61,853 nucleotides of DNA, taken from assembly GCA_964489245.1 (NCBI GenBank), contig CAZAXU010000004.1, positions 1 to 61,853 on the forward strand, written 5' to 3'. Position 1 is the stretch's first letter; every line of letters begins with the position of its first letter. Origin of the DNA: CAZAXU01 sp964489245 (GTDB lineage: Bacteria > Bacteroidota > Bacteroidia > Flavobacteriales > Flavobacteriaceae). Under the pieces are notes generated by a model, which was not told the origin of the DNA, did no database searches, and was given only the letters and a program-made list of their open reading frames with translations. The position numbers and the translations under genes are program-made. Positions 34,612 to 43,857 of the stretch are shown one piece after another.

Positions 34612-34720
34612 ACTGAGTTTGCCTTTTGAAATTTGAACGCAAAAAGAAAAAAGAATTATTCTTGCTGATTTTACGAACTAAAAAACGACTCAAGTTTAGG
34701 GATTCGGGGACAAACTCAGT
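34612..34720 (-). repeat. Widely spaced 10-bp inverted repeat downstream of the hexosaminidase gene
   Basis: Arms ACTGAGTTTG (34612-34621) and CAAACTCAGT (34711-34720) are exact complements separated by 89 bases. Read on the minus strand, the second arm is followed by seven T residues, so it could terminate hexosaminidase transcription with a large loop. The T-run directly abuts a TACATTTG element that probably serves the DUF5686 gene. Confidence 0.4.
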
Positions 34721-34725
34721 ATTAT

Positions 34726-36789
34726 TTAATTTAATTTAATTTTCAATTTATTTTTCCGTGCATAATTTTTAATCAGTTTTTTGAAAGGTTTCACCAATGC
34801 AAGTTCAACATCAGCCACTTGTTTCTTAATATGCTGATAGGCTTGGTTTATTTCTGAAATATCAAGCTTTTTTCCATTAAGCATTTTCATGGTTATGCTT
34901 GAAAAATCAGAAAGACATACTGACAATGGCTCTATGTCTTTCAGCATTGGATTTTGCTTCAGTTGTCTAAATATTTCATGATTTTTTGACCATTTTTTCA
35001 GCATCTTCAGCATCTGCTTTTTGGCAGATGCATTTGCTTGAGCAACATAATCATTTGTCAAATTGGAAAATCTCAAAGCATCGGGCGCATCGGCGGTGCA
35101 AGCATCGGCAAAAAGTGAAAAAGGTGAGAAAGATTGATACTCGGTTCCTCCTTTATTTCTTGTATATATTTTCAAAGGTTCACAAACATCAGACAAATCT
35201 TCTAAAGCATCAACCGATTGATTATTTGCAAGCTTTCTCAAAATCACATCTTTATTTCTGATATGCATGATTCCCAATTCTTCCAACCTGAAGCTTGTCT
35301 CTTCCAAGCGCCTGTACATATCTCTGACATTTCTCACTTCTTTTGGAGACCAAAATCGTTCTGCAATGGCTGCCGTTCTCGGCCATATTCTGGAATCTAT
35401 GCTCAGTGGCGTAACCAATTCGCTCCACATGGTTGCTTCTCCTCCCAAAATTCTTGCTTTTTGAATTGCTGTCAATCGCGCATGTTCAGGAATCGGATCT
35501 ACAAGATAATGAGAGCTTGCAGGCAACATCAAATCAATATAATATCCGTTAGACAAAATGGTTTGATAGCCATTTTTTACGGCATTAATCAGAGATTGTC
35601 CTGCCGGCAAACCTTCATTCACTCCTTTCCATGAGTGTATCAAGGCTGTTTTAGGCATTTTAGGAGTCATGATTTCCTCCCACCCCATCAATTTTTTTCC
35701 ATAGCCGGATAAAATCTTTTGTAATTTGATGTTAAAATAGGTTTGTAATTCATGGTTGGAATGCAAAGCGTGTTGTTTCATAAACAACTGTATTTTTATA
35801 CTGGCATCCCAGTCTTTTCCTTCATTTTCGTCACCGCCAATATGAAAGTACTTATCAGGAAACAACGCCGCCATTTCCCCAAATAAATCTACTAGAATTC
35901 TATAGGTTTTTTCATTGGTAGGGTCTAAAGTCGGGTTAAAAATCCCCGCATTTCTTTCCAACATATATTTTCGATTTCTACTGGCTAATTCAGGAAAAGC
36001 CGTCAGAATTGCCGTGGCATGTCCGGGCACATCAATTTCCGGCACCACCCGAATGCCTCTGTCAGATGCATATTGCACAACTTCCTTGATTTGGTCTTGT
36101 GTATAATACCGCCCGTCAGATGCAAGCAAATGCAATTCCGGATGTGTTTTTGATTCCATTCTGAAACCTTGATCATCTGATAAGTGCCAATGAAAAACAT
36201 TCATCTTTACGGCTGCCATTGCATCGAGATTTCTTTTGATAACTTCTACAGGCTGAAAATGACGTGCCACATCAATCATCAAGCCGCGCCATGTAAATCT
36301 AGGTCTATCATCAATCACCGCGGCTTGAATGAAATAGCCATTTTCATCATAATCAATCAATTGCAAAAGAGTCTCCAGCGCATAAATCACTCCGATATCG
36401 GTTTCCGCATCGATAGATATTTTGTTTTTTTCAATTTTCAAATGATAAGACTCGTTTTCATTGATTTCTAATTTTCCCGGTCTGTTAAATTTTATTTTTA
36501 GATCCGGCTGATTGATTTCGTTTTTATTGTATGCAAATCCGTTTTTCAGAAAAATTCCCGTCCTATCACTCAATCTTCTCAAAAACTTGGTCGTTGCAAC
36601 ATTCACTCTTCTATTGGCTTTATCGGTGACTGAAATAGAAAAGTTCTCATCTATCACAAACTTATTTTTTTCTATTTTAAAACTACGAGGCACAGGCATC
36701 AAATTATGTCTAAAATGATTTTTTTGTGATTTGCAACTCGTGGCAAGAAAAAATATAATCAGTAGTGGAAATATTTTAATCGTCTTCAT
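34726..36789 (-). CDS. GH20 beta-N-acetylhexosaminidase lipoprotein
   Basis: 687 residues. Lipoprotein signal ending FFLATSC (Cys19). An N-terminal GH20b-type domain (about 30-160) precedes the catalytic TIM barrel (about 165-510) with FTWRGLMIDVARHF, HWHLSDDQGFR and the catalytic pair Asp320-Glu321 in HIGGDENEG. It removes terminal GlcNAc (or GalNAc) from oligosaccharides by substrate-assisted catalysis, probably at the cell surface or in the periplasm. A C-terminal extension of about 170 helical residues (about 515-687), with KLIKNYARK at the end, follows. It is the last gene of the susC-susD-nagB run, which points to chitooligosaccharides or GlcNAc-bearing glycans. Confidence 0.93.
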   Translation of the reverse strand: MKTIKIFPLLIIFFLATSCKSQKNHFRHNLMPVPRSFKIEKNKFVIDENFSISVTDKANRRVNVATTKFLRRLSDRTGIFLKNGFAYNKNEINQPDLKIKFNRPGKLEINENESYHLKIEKNKISIDAETDIGVIYALETLLQLIDYDENGYFIQAAVIDDRPRFTWRGLMIDVARHFQPVEVIKRNLDAMAAVKMNVFHWHLSDDQGFRMESKTHPELHLLASDGRYYTQDQIKEVVQYASDRGIRVVPEIDVPGHATAILTAFPELASRNRKYMLERNAGIFNPTLDPTNEKTYRILVDLFGEMAALFPDKYFHIGGDENEGKDWDASIKIQLFMKQHALHSNHELQTYFNIKLQKILSGYGKKLMGWEEIMTPKMPKTALIHSWKGVNEGLPAGQSLINAVKNGYQTILSNGYYIDLMLPASSHYLVDPIPEHARLTAIQKARILGGEATMWSELVTPLSIDSRIWPRTAAIAERFWSPKEVRNVRDMYRRLEETSFRLEELGIMHIRNKDVILRKLANNQSVDALEDLSDVCEPLKIYTRNKGGTEYQSFSPFSLFADACTADAPDALRFSNLTNDYVAQANASAKKQMLKMLKKWSKNHEIFRQLKQNPMLKDIEPLSVCLSDFSSITMKMLNGKKLDISEINQAYQHIKKQVADVELALVKPFKKLIKNYARKNKLKIKLN

Positions 36790-36861
36790 TTCGTTTTCAC
36801 GTGTTTATATTTTCATATTTTACTGTTTTTCAATTTATCAGTCACAGGCATTTCATCTCAC

Positions 36862-38784
36862 TTAAAAATAATATCTTTTGAAGGCTTCCATTGCCGCATA
36901 ATCTGCCAAGCCCAATTCGTTATACTTTCTTGCCGTATCATGATTCCTTTCTTCTGCTCGAACCCAAAATTCTCTAGTATCATTTCCCTGAAACATAACA
37001 CCGTCTTTTTGAGATTGGTGAAAGAAAATAGCTTTTCGTTTTTTCAAAACTTGGTCAGGACTCATTGGCACAGCCATATTGATTTGGTGAATATCCCATT
37101 CATGCCATGCCCCACGATAAAGCCATATCCACGTGTATTTCATAAAATCTTTATGTTTCGTTTTTTCAATGGCTGCCAAAATTGCATCCAGACAAATTTT
37201 ATGCGTTCCGTGTGGATCTGCCAAATCTCCCGCCGCAAAAATCTGATGCGGCTTTACTTCTTCAATCAAGTTCGTTACAATATCAATATCCGCTTCACTC
37301 AAAGCTCTTTTCTTTGCTGTTCCGGTTTCATAAAAAGGCATATTCAGAAAATGTACATTTTTATCTAAGACTCCCAAGAATCTTGTAGCAGCTACAGCCT
37401 CTCTTTTTCTGATAATCGATTTTAGCTTTCTTACTTCATCATCATCAACTCCATTGTCTTTTTTCGATTTAATTTTTTCTATAAGCGCATCGATTTTTTC
37501 AATTTTTTTTCCATTGATATCTTTGATTACTTCGGCATATCTTAAAGCATCGGCATCTGATACTGCCAAGCTACCCGAAGTTTGATAAGCAATATGCACC
37601 TCATGGCCTTGTTCCACCAGCCTGTCGATGGTTCCTCCCATAGAAATCACATCATCATCCGGATGCGGGCTAAAAACAATAACTCGTTTGCTGTGTGGTT
37701 TTGCTCTTTCCGGTCTTGAAGAATCGTCTGCATTGGGTTTTCCTCCCGGCCATCCCGTAATGGTGTGCTGTATTCTGTTAAACATTTTGATATTCAGGTC
37801 ATATGCAGCTCCTTCTTTGACCAACAAACTGGACAGACTGTTGTTATTATAGTCTTTATCCGTGAGTTTCAGAATAGATTTTTTTGTTTTCTCGCACAGC
37901 CAAATAATCGCCTTCCCGGAGGTTTCTTCGTCCCATATACAAGATCTGACCAACCAAGGTGTTTTTATTCGTGTCAATTCTTCTGATGCTTCATGGTCTA
38001 AAACAAAAGTCGTGTTCTTATGATCTTGCAGATAAGAAGCCGGAATTTCTGCGGATTTTTCTCCTTCAATAGCTTTTTGAATGATCGATGCTTTTTTGTT
38101 TCCCCACGCCAATAAGACAATTCTTTTCGCCTTTCTAACTGTTCCAATTCCCATTGTTATAGCTTTTTTTGGAACATTTTCTATCCCGAGAAACGAGGGA
38201 GCTGCATCAGATCTGGTCAAGTGATCCAAAGTAATATTGCGTGTTCCTGAGTTATAATGTGAACCGGGTTCATTGAAACCTATATGTCCTGTTCTTCCAA
38301 TCCCCAAAAGTTGAAAATCCAAGCCGCCATATTCTTGAATTTTCAGTTCATAATCAATGCAATATTGATGTAACTCGTCACGAGAAATCATTCCATCGGG
38401 GATATTGACATTCTCGGGTTTAATATCAATATGATTAAACAAATGCTCATGCATAAAATAATAATAACTATGTATGCTGTTTTTTTCCATCGGCAGGTAT
38501 TCATCCAGATTAAAAGTTACTACATTTTGGAAACTTAAACCTTCTTCTTTGTGCATGCGTACCAGTTCTTCATAAACTTTTATAGGAGAGGAACCTGTTG
38601 CCAATCCAAGCACGCAAATCTTATCATTTGCTTGTTTGCTTTTAATCAAATCTGCTATTTCTCGGGCTACAACAACGGAACCGGTTATGGAATTTGAAAA
38701 AATCACATTATGAATTTTCTCAAAACGGGTTTCCTCAAACTGACCGGCAGGTCTGTATGAAATATCAATTATTTGTTTGTTCAT
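36862..38784 (-). CDS. nagB: Glucosamine-6-phosphate deaminase fused to a PIG-L deacetylase domain
   Basis: 640 residues from the ATG at 38784 (the frame runs 48 bases further upstream without a good start). The NagB domain (about 20-290) has GLATGSSPIKVY, TFNLDEY with the catalytic Asp94 (Asp72 in E. coli), and GIGRTGHIGFNEPG with His167. In E. coli NagB the last motif is GVGNDGHIAFNEP; the Asp141 there is Thr165 here. A linker leads to a PIG-L/LmbE deacetylase domain (about 366-600) with HPDD at 374-377 and DPHGTH. NagB turns glucosamine-6-phosphate into fructose-6-phosphate plus ammonia; the PIG-L part may supply the upstream deacetylation. This two-domain form is common in Bacteroidota. 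Confidence 0.9.
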   Translation of the reverse strand: MNKQIIDISYRPAGQFEETRFEKIHNVIFSNSITGSVVVAREIADLIKSKQANDKICVLGLATGSSPIKVYEELVRMHKEEGLSFQNVVTFNLDEYLPMEKNSIHSYYYFMHEHLFNHIDIKPENVNIPDGMISRDELHQYCIDYELKIQEYGGLDFQLLGIGRTGHIGFNEPGSHYNSGTRNITLDHLTRSDAAPSFLGIENVPKKAITMGIGTVRKAKRIVLLAWGNKKASIIQKAIEGEKSAEIPASYLQDHKNTTFVLDHEASEELTRIKTPWLVRSCIWDEETSGKAIIWLCEKTKKSILKLTDKDYNNNSLSSLLVKEGAAYDLNIKMFNRIQHTITGWPGGKPNADDSSRPERAKPHSKRVIVFSPHPDDDVISMGGTIDRLVEQGHEVHIAYQTSGSLAVSDADALRYAEVIKDINGKKIEKIDALIEKIKSKKDNGVDDDEVRKLKSIIRKREAVAATRFLGVLDKNVHFLNMPFYETGTAKKRALSEADIDIVTNLIEEVKPHQIFAAGDLADPHGTHKICLDAILAAIEKTKHKDFMKYTWIWLYRGAWHEWDIHQINMAVPMSPDQVLKKRKAIFFHQSQKDGVMFQGNDTREFWVRAEERNHDTARKYNELGLADYAAMEAFKRYYF

Positions 38785-38845
38785 TTTAAATATTTTAATA
38801 AAAAAAGTTTCTCTCTCAATTCTCCGCGACAAGTTAAGACTTTGT

Positions 38846-38871
38846 TTGTTTAAACTTTAAGATTTAAACAA
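38846..38871 (-). promoter_or_regulatory. Candidate operator palindrome upstream of nagB
   Basis: TTGTTTAAA (38846-38854), 8-base spacer, TTTAAACAA (38863-38871): a perfect 9-bp inverted repeat 62 bases upstream of the nagB ATG. Spacing and symmetry fit a dimeric repressor site, but no such regulator is encoded in the window. Confidence 0.4.
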
Positions 38872-38910
38872 GAATAAATTGTAAAGATTCATGTTCAATA
38901 AATCAAAGAT

Positions 38911-38944
38911 AACAAACGGGAATAACGTATCATTCCCGTTTGTT
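38911..38944 (-). terminator. Strong hairpin downstream of susD
   Basis: Perfect 13-bp stem AACAAACGGGAAT/ATTCCCGTTTGTT with 8-base loop, 43 bases after the susD stop. On the minus strand the T-run after it is weak, so it may partly terminate or protect the 3' end of the susCD mRNA, allowing higher susCD than nagB expression. Confidence 0.65.
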
Positions 38945-38987
38945 TTGATTTAACTCAAATCATCTATATCTATCTATTCACTTAAAG

Positions 38988-40583
38988 TTAAAAGTTCGAT
39001 CCTGTATCCCACCATAGTCGGGTGCCGCCGGTGTCAGGATTTCCTGCGCCTAAATGACTTACTCCCGTTAATACTCCTTCAGGATTTTTATCATACTCTG
39101 AACGAGGAAAATTTATTCTACGAATGAAATCTTCTGTGCTAATTTCTCCATTACTGTTATTAATGACAACTGTGAATAATTTAGGATATCCTGTCCTTCT
39201 GAATTCACTCCAAGCTTCTTGCCCATCAGGAAACATGGCAATCCATTTTTGAGTGATAATTTTCTCAAGTTTTTCCTCATTAGAAGCAGTATTATCCCAT
39301 TTTATTGTAATTGTACTCAAGTGAGGATTTCCTGCAGGAACATTGTTGACAGCATTAACAGGATCTACATAGGGAATTGCTGTGCTTGTTGCATCATTCG
39401 TATAGGTTGCGGCACCACCTACTCCGTGTTGTTCAAACGATGTACTTATTCCCATATTATATAAATTTTGTGCTGTATCTCCCATATTCCAGCCTCGAAG
39501 CGCCCCTTCTGCTCTTAAAAAATATACCTCTGCCGCACTCATCCAAACAATTTCATTAGTATCAATTACATCTCCAAGAGGAGAAAAGACTGCATAATCT
39601 GACTTTGCTGCAATATCAATTCCATTTCTAATGCCTTTATATTCCCCTGATACAACTGTAGATGGTTGAAAATAAGTAGAAATTCTGGGGTCATTATATC
39701 CTTTCAAAATGGACTCCATAGGGGCTCCCATTCTAATATCATTCCATGCAGAATTAATCACTATCAACGGATGATTATATTTTGGAGATGCCACTATTGC
39801 ATTATCACCATTACTGGTGAACACTCCAAGTGGATGATTAATTGCTTTTTCAGCTTCTTGTTGTGCTTTCACCGGATCAGCCATGGCTATTCTCATGGCT
39901 AAACGCAAGCGTAATGAATTGGCAAACTTAACCCACTGTGCATAATCCCCATTGTATTTCGTAAAATCCGTACCTACAAATTTAGATGATTCTCCTGCAT
40001 TGACACGAGCAGTTAAATCTGCAACTGCAATATCCAGTTCATCAAAAAACTTATTATATACGGCTTGCTGGGAGTCATAAGAAATCAGAGCATTTTCCGT
40101 TCCATATGCAGAATACACTATAGGTCCATAAATATCTGATACACGATGCATAGCTTCTACTTTCAAAATTAAAGACCATGCATAAAACTGGGGGTAGTTC
40201 GATTCTGCACGTTGTTTAATTTTCAATGCGTTGCTCATTATTTCTCCATAAGCAATAGACCAAGGAAAACCATTCCACCCATCTACTAAAGCATAATTCA
40301 TATTATTGATATTTCCCGCAAATGGAGTTGGAGGCATCATATAACCCGAATAAACATCTCCAATTAAGTTTTGTTGTAACTGCATTTTCCAAGCCGGATC
40401 ATAGGTATAAATATTATTCAACATCGGTGCAAATAAAGATCTCACATGATTGAAATCCTGTTCTAACTGATTATCGGTAAATCCATATTCCGAATCGTTT
40501 ATGTTGGCAAATCTGTCTGTGCAACTAGTCAACGCCAAGGCGATGCCTACTATCGTAATTATATATTTTTTATAAAATTTCAT
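38988..40583 (-). CDS. SusD/RagB-family glycan-binding lipoprotein (SusD-like 2)
   Basis: 531 residues. Lipoprotein signal ending LALTSC (Cys21). The body is the TPR-rich SusD fold, with NNMNYALVDGWNGFPW and IKQRAESNYPQFYAWSLILK in the N-terminal part and KWIAMFPDGQEAWSEFRRTGYPKL near the end. This is the SusD-like-2 (PF12771-type) branch. SusD sits over SusC at the outer-membrane surface and captures oligosaccharide. It starts 11 bases after susC, the standard SusCD pairing. With the hexosaminidase and NagB downstream, a GlcNAc-containing substrate is inferred. Confidence 0.92.
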   Translation of the reverse strand: MKFYKKYIITIVGIALALTSCTDRFANINDSEYGFTDNQLEQDFNHVRSLFAPMLNNIYTYDPAWKMQLQQNLIGDVYSGYMMPPTPFAGNINNMNYALVDGWNGFPWSIAYGEIMSNALKIKQRAESNYPQFYAWSLILKVEAMHRVSDIYGPIVYSAYGTENALISYDSQQAVYNKFFDELDIAVADLTARVNAGESSKFVGTDFTKYNGDYAQWVKFANSLRLRLAMRIAMADPVKAQQEAEKAINHPLGVFTSNGDNAIVASPKYNHPLIVINSAWNDIRMGAPMESILKGYNDPRISTYFQPSTVVSGEYKGIRNGIDIAAKSDYAVFSPLGDVIDTNEIVWMSAAEVYFLRAEGALRGWNMGDTAQNLYNMGISTSFEQHGVGGAATYTNDATSTAIPYVDPVNAVNNVPAGNPHLSTITIKWDNTASNEEKLEKIITQKWIAMFPDGQEAWSEFRRTGYPKLFTVVINNSNGEISTEDFIRRINFPRSEYDKNPEGVLTGVSHLGAGNPDTGGTRLWWDTGSNF

Positions 40584-40594
40584 AATCTATAATT

Positions 40595-43500
40595 TTAAAA
40601 AGTTAAGTTAACGTTGAAACCAATACTTCTGGTTGATGGCATTCCAAAAACATCAACCCCTTGCAGACCTTCTCCAGTACTAAGAGAAATATTAGGATCA
40701 TACGGAGCTTTTTTGTATAAAAACATTAGATTTCTTCCCACTAAAGAAACGTTAGCTCTTCTAATCATAAATCCATTATTAAAACTAAATTTATAGCCTA
40801 GTGATAATTCTTTCAATCTGATATTGGTGGCATCATAAATATATTCTCCCAAAGCCCCTGCCCTATTGCCTATTGTTGTATAATATTCTTTTGCATTAAA
40901 ATCTGTTAATCCATCAATATTTACACCTCCTGCATTTCTTGCTTCTGCAGTGCGTTCCGAAACACCAAAACCATCTAGCATGGCTTCAGTAACACTCATC
41001 ACTTGCCCTCCAAATCTTCCATCAATATGAATATTTAATGAGAAATTTCCATAATCCACAGAATTTGTCCATCCTAATGTAAAATCCGGTGTAACACATC
41101 CAACATCTTCAAATTCTCCTTTTTGCAGTTCTCCACTAGTATTTAGTAATATGTTCCCATTCGCATCTCGAATCAATTTTTTCCCCTCAATAATACCAAA
41201 GGGTTTATTGTTTTCAATAACTAATTGATAACCATTTACTCCGGGATCTGTCAAAATCAGCCTACCATTCAAGTCATCCGGAATACCGGAAACCATATTT
41301 TTATTTTTGGCATAGTTTAAAATTGAATTCCATGAAAATTTATCTGTTTTGATTGGATAACCATATAATGAAATTTCAAATCCTTTGTTTTCTACACTAG
41401 CAGCATTAAATGCATAATTTTGGTATCCAAAAGGATTGGTTGCAGGTGCTCCAATAACAATATATTGGTTTTCAGTATTCGATTTATAATATGTAAAATC
41501 AAATCCTAAACGGCTGTCAAAAAATTTCCACTCGGTTCCAAATTCAATGGCTGTTTGAATTTCAGGTTTAAGAGATGTACCCGGTTTAGGTCCCGTAATC
41601 GGGCCTGAAACATTTCCTGCATGGATTGAATTTCTGGGACTTGTAACAAATGCAGGGATATCATTCCCAACTTTAGAATAAGATGCCCGTACTTTTGCAA
41701 AACTGATATTGTCTGACATATCTAACATTTTGGTTAAAATTCCTGTTAACCCGAAAGAGGGATAGAAGAAAGACATATTATCTGTATTCACCAATGTTGA
41801 CGACCAATCATTACGGGCTGTCAAATCTGCATATAACATTTCTCTATATCCCAACTGAACGCTTCCATAAATAGACTGCAATTCTCTTTTACTATCAATG
41901 CTTTGACTAATATTATTTGTCCCATTAAAATTTGCAATAGTAAACCAATTCGACAATTTCAATCCCGGAGCAACACCCGAGTCTAAAGTCAATTTATCTC
42001 CAAATCTAGAATTGGTAATACTTGTTCCTAAATTAGTTGTCAATTCCACATCATCAGTGAGATTTTTGTGATAAACCGCCATTAAACTGGCATAAAGTTG
42101 AATATTATCATCTGTTATCTTAATATATCTTCCGTTTCGGTGAGATAAAGTTCCTTGTGTTGTGGCATAAACTTTTCTCTCATATACATTGAATAGCTTG
42201 TCATAGCTTAAATGAGTCTTGAATTTTAAATTATCACCAGCTTTATAAGTAAACGATGCTTTAGCTAAAACACGCTGATTATGGTCAGTGGTCTTATTCC
42301 TATTCAAAATCCAATAAGGATTTTGTTCTATATGACTGTCGGTCAGCCAATTTTGAGCCATCAAATTTCTGTTAGGATCAAAAATCTCAAAGTCATTTTT
42401 ATAGGTTTCAAAATTGTTTCCTCTTGGAAATAAATATAACCCCGTTAAAGTGTTGTAATATAGTCCCGAAGTGGGCTTATTTACTATATTTTGATCTGTT
42501 AAGCTAATAGTTGCATCGACATCTAATTTATCATTGAAAAAAGATGCTGTTTCTCTAACGTTTAAATTATGTTTAAGTAACTTATTTGTTGGAATCACTC
42601 CCCCTGCATTTGTATTTGCATAGGAAAAAAAAGTTTGAGCCTTTGATGTTCCTGCAGACAAAGAAACCGAATTGATAATTGTCACTCCTGTTTCAAAAAA
42701 ACCATTTACATGCTCCGAGAATTTTTTCTTAAGACCATCCCAACTTGTTTCTGCTCCGGACGAAGCAGTATACTCTGTTTGAAATCTTGGCAAATCTACA
42801 ACTTTATCAAAAGTCACATTGCTGGCAACTTTTACGATGGCACTTCCCGACCGTCCTTTTTTCGTTGTAACCAGAATAACCCCATTGGCTCCTTGGGATC
42901 CATATAATGCTGATGCAGACGCTCCTTTAAGAACGGTAATACTCTCAATATCATCAGGGTTAATCAGTGATACTGCATCTCCGCCATCTCTATTACCTTC
43001 TCCATTACCCCCAAACACACTATTCCCTTGAGCAGAGCTAACATTGGAAATAGGTATCCCATCTACAACGTATAAGGGTTGATTGTTTCTAAATGATGAG
43101 TTACCCCTAATAGTTACTTTAACGGATCCTCCTGTCCCTGATGCAGAACGATTAATCGTAATTCCTGATATTTTTCCAGACAAACTATTGATAGGATTTA
43201 CATCTTTTACTCTTGTTAATTCATCTGCTTTCACATCTTGAGCAGAATAGGTCAAAGATTTTCGTGTTCTTTTAATCCCCAAAGCCGTTACAATGACTTG
43301 TTTTAATGCTTGTGCATCTTCAGTCATTTTCACATTGATTGTATTGTTTTCCCCTACTGTAATCGATTGGGTTTTCATTCCAACGGAAGAAAACATCAAA
43401 ACTTCACCCACTGAAGCTTTTATACTATACTTTCCGTCAAAGTCGGTTACAACACCTCGTGTTGTTCCTTCTACAACTACATTAACCCCCGGTAGAGGTT

Positions 43501-43609
43501 CTCCTCCCGATACGTCCGTGACTGTACCGGAAATCATGCCTTCCTGTGCAAAAACCTGAGTGCTTATTGCCAACATAAAAAACATGAATAATGCTGTTAA
43601 CTTTTTCAT
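40595..43609 (-). CDS. SusC/RagA-family TonB-dependent outer-membrane receptor
   Basis: 1004 residues. Signal peptide 1-21 (ending VFAQ). The N-terminal carboxypeptidase-like domain (about 26-100: GTVTDVSGGEPLPGVNVVVE) precedes the plug (about 120-240; IRGNSSFRNNQPLYVVDGIP is the SusC-family hallmark) and the 22-strand barrel ending in a Phe (NVNLTF). It imports oligosaccharides across the outer membrane using TonB energy, paired with SusD. Its promoter candidate lies at 43676-43709, in the region divergent from the LytS-type kinase gene. Confidence 0.94.
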   Translation of the reverse strand: MKKLTALFMFFMLAISTQVFAQEGMISGTVTDVSGGEPLPGVNVVVEGTTRGVVTDFDGKYSIKASVGEVLMFSSVGMKTQSITVGENNTINVKMTEDAQALKQVIVTALGIKRTRKSLTYSAQDVKADELTRVKDVNPINSLSGKISGITINRSASGTGGSVKVTIRGNSSFRNNQPLYVVDGIPISNVSSAQGNSVFGGNGEGNRDGGDAVSLINPDDIESITVLKGASASALYGSQGANGVILVTTKKGRSGSAIVKVASNVTFDKVVDLPRFQTEYTASSGAETSWDGLKKKFSEHVNGFFETGVTIINSVSLSAGTSKAQTFFSYANTNAGGVIPTNKLLKHNLNVRETASFFNDKLDVDATISLTDQNIVNKPTSGLYYNTLTGLYLFPRGNNFETYKNDFEIFDPNRNLMAQNWLTDSHIEQNPYWILNRNKTTDHNQRVLAKASFTYKAGDNLKFKTHLSYDKLFNVYERKVYATTQGTLSHRNGRYIKITDDNIQLYASLMAVYHKNLTDDVELTTNLGTSITNSRFGDKLTLDSGVAPGLKLSNWFTIANFNGTNNISQSIDSKRELQSIYGSVQLGYREMLYADLTARNDWSSTLVNTDNMSFFYPSFGLTGILTKMLDMSDNISFAKVRASYSKVGNDIPAFVTSPRNSIHAGNVSGPITGPKPGTSLKPEIQTAIEFGTEWKFFDSRLGFDFTYYKSNTENQYIVIGAPATNPFGYQNYAFNAASVENKGFEISLYGYPIKTDKFSWNSILNYAKNKNMVSGIPDDLNGRLILTDPGVNGYQLVIENNKPFGIIEGKKLIRDANGNILLNTSGELQKGEFEDVGCVTPDFTLGWTNSVDYGNFSLNIHIDGRFGGQVMSVTEAMLDGFGVSERTAEARNAGGVNIDGLTDFNAKEYYTTIGNRAGALGEYIYDATNIRLKELSLGYKFSFNNGFMIRRANVSLVGRNLMFLYKKAPYDPNISLSTGEGLQGVDVFGMPSTRSIGFNVNLTF

Positions 43610-43675
43610 ATATAAATTGTTTTAGTTAAATAAAATTTCCTTAAAGTTAACACATTGACAAGCATGGAGAAAAAT

Positions 43676-43709
43676 TAAATCTACCAACAACATCAATTTT
43701 CCAACAAAA
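43676..43709 (-). promoter_or_regulatory. Candidate susC promoter
   Basis: On the minus strand TTTTG (43705-43709), 21-base spacer, TAGATTTA (43676-43683): -7 element with one mismatch to TAnnTTTG. A direct repeat CCAACAA (plus-strand 43684-43690 and 43701-43707, 17 bp apart) lies between and over these elements and could bind the regulator encoded divergently. Confidence 0.4.
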
Positions 43710-43770
43710 TGCACATTTTTTTATATAAGTGACAAAAGTCATATTCTTGAAACGACTATCCCTAAATATT

Positions 43771-43795
43771 TTCAGTACAACATTGGTGTTCTGAA
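43771..43795. repeat. Imperfect inverted repeat in the susC-lytS divergent region
   Basis: TTCAGTACAAC and GGTGTTCTGAA are complementary at 9 of 11 positions, separated by 3 bases. It is 12 bases upstream of the -33 element of the kinase gene, a plausible operator position. Confidence 0.3.
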
Positions 43796-43806
43796 AAAGA
43801 CAATTC

Positions 43807-43837
43807 TTGCCATTCACACAAAAATTGCCTAGTTTTG
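43807..43837 (+). promoter_or_regulatory. Promoter of the LytS-type kinase gene
   Basis: TTG (43807-43809), 20-base spacer, TAGTTTTG (43830-43837). A start here would place the transcript start just upstream of the ATG at 43858 and exclude the TTG start at 43807. Confidence 0.6.
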
Positions 43838-43857
43838 TTCCATCGTTAAACCCACTG

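Noticed and set aside
34725..34745. Short AATTT tandem repeat at the hexosaminidase 3' end
   Set aside because: Only about three units, in AT-rich sequence encoding the C-terminal Lys/Leu/Asn residues; no sign of wider repeat structure.
43807..43857. TTG start for the LytS-type kinase
   Set aside because: A TTG-20-TAGTTTTG promoter covers this stretch; the ATG at 43858 fits better.
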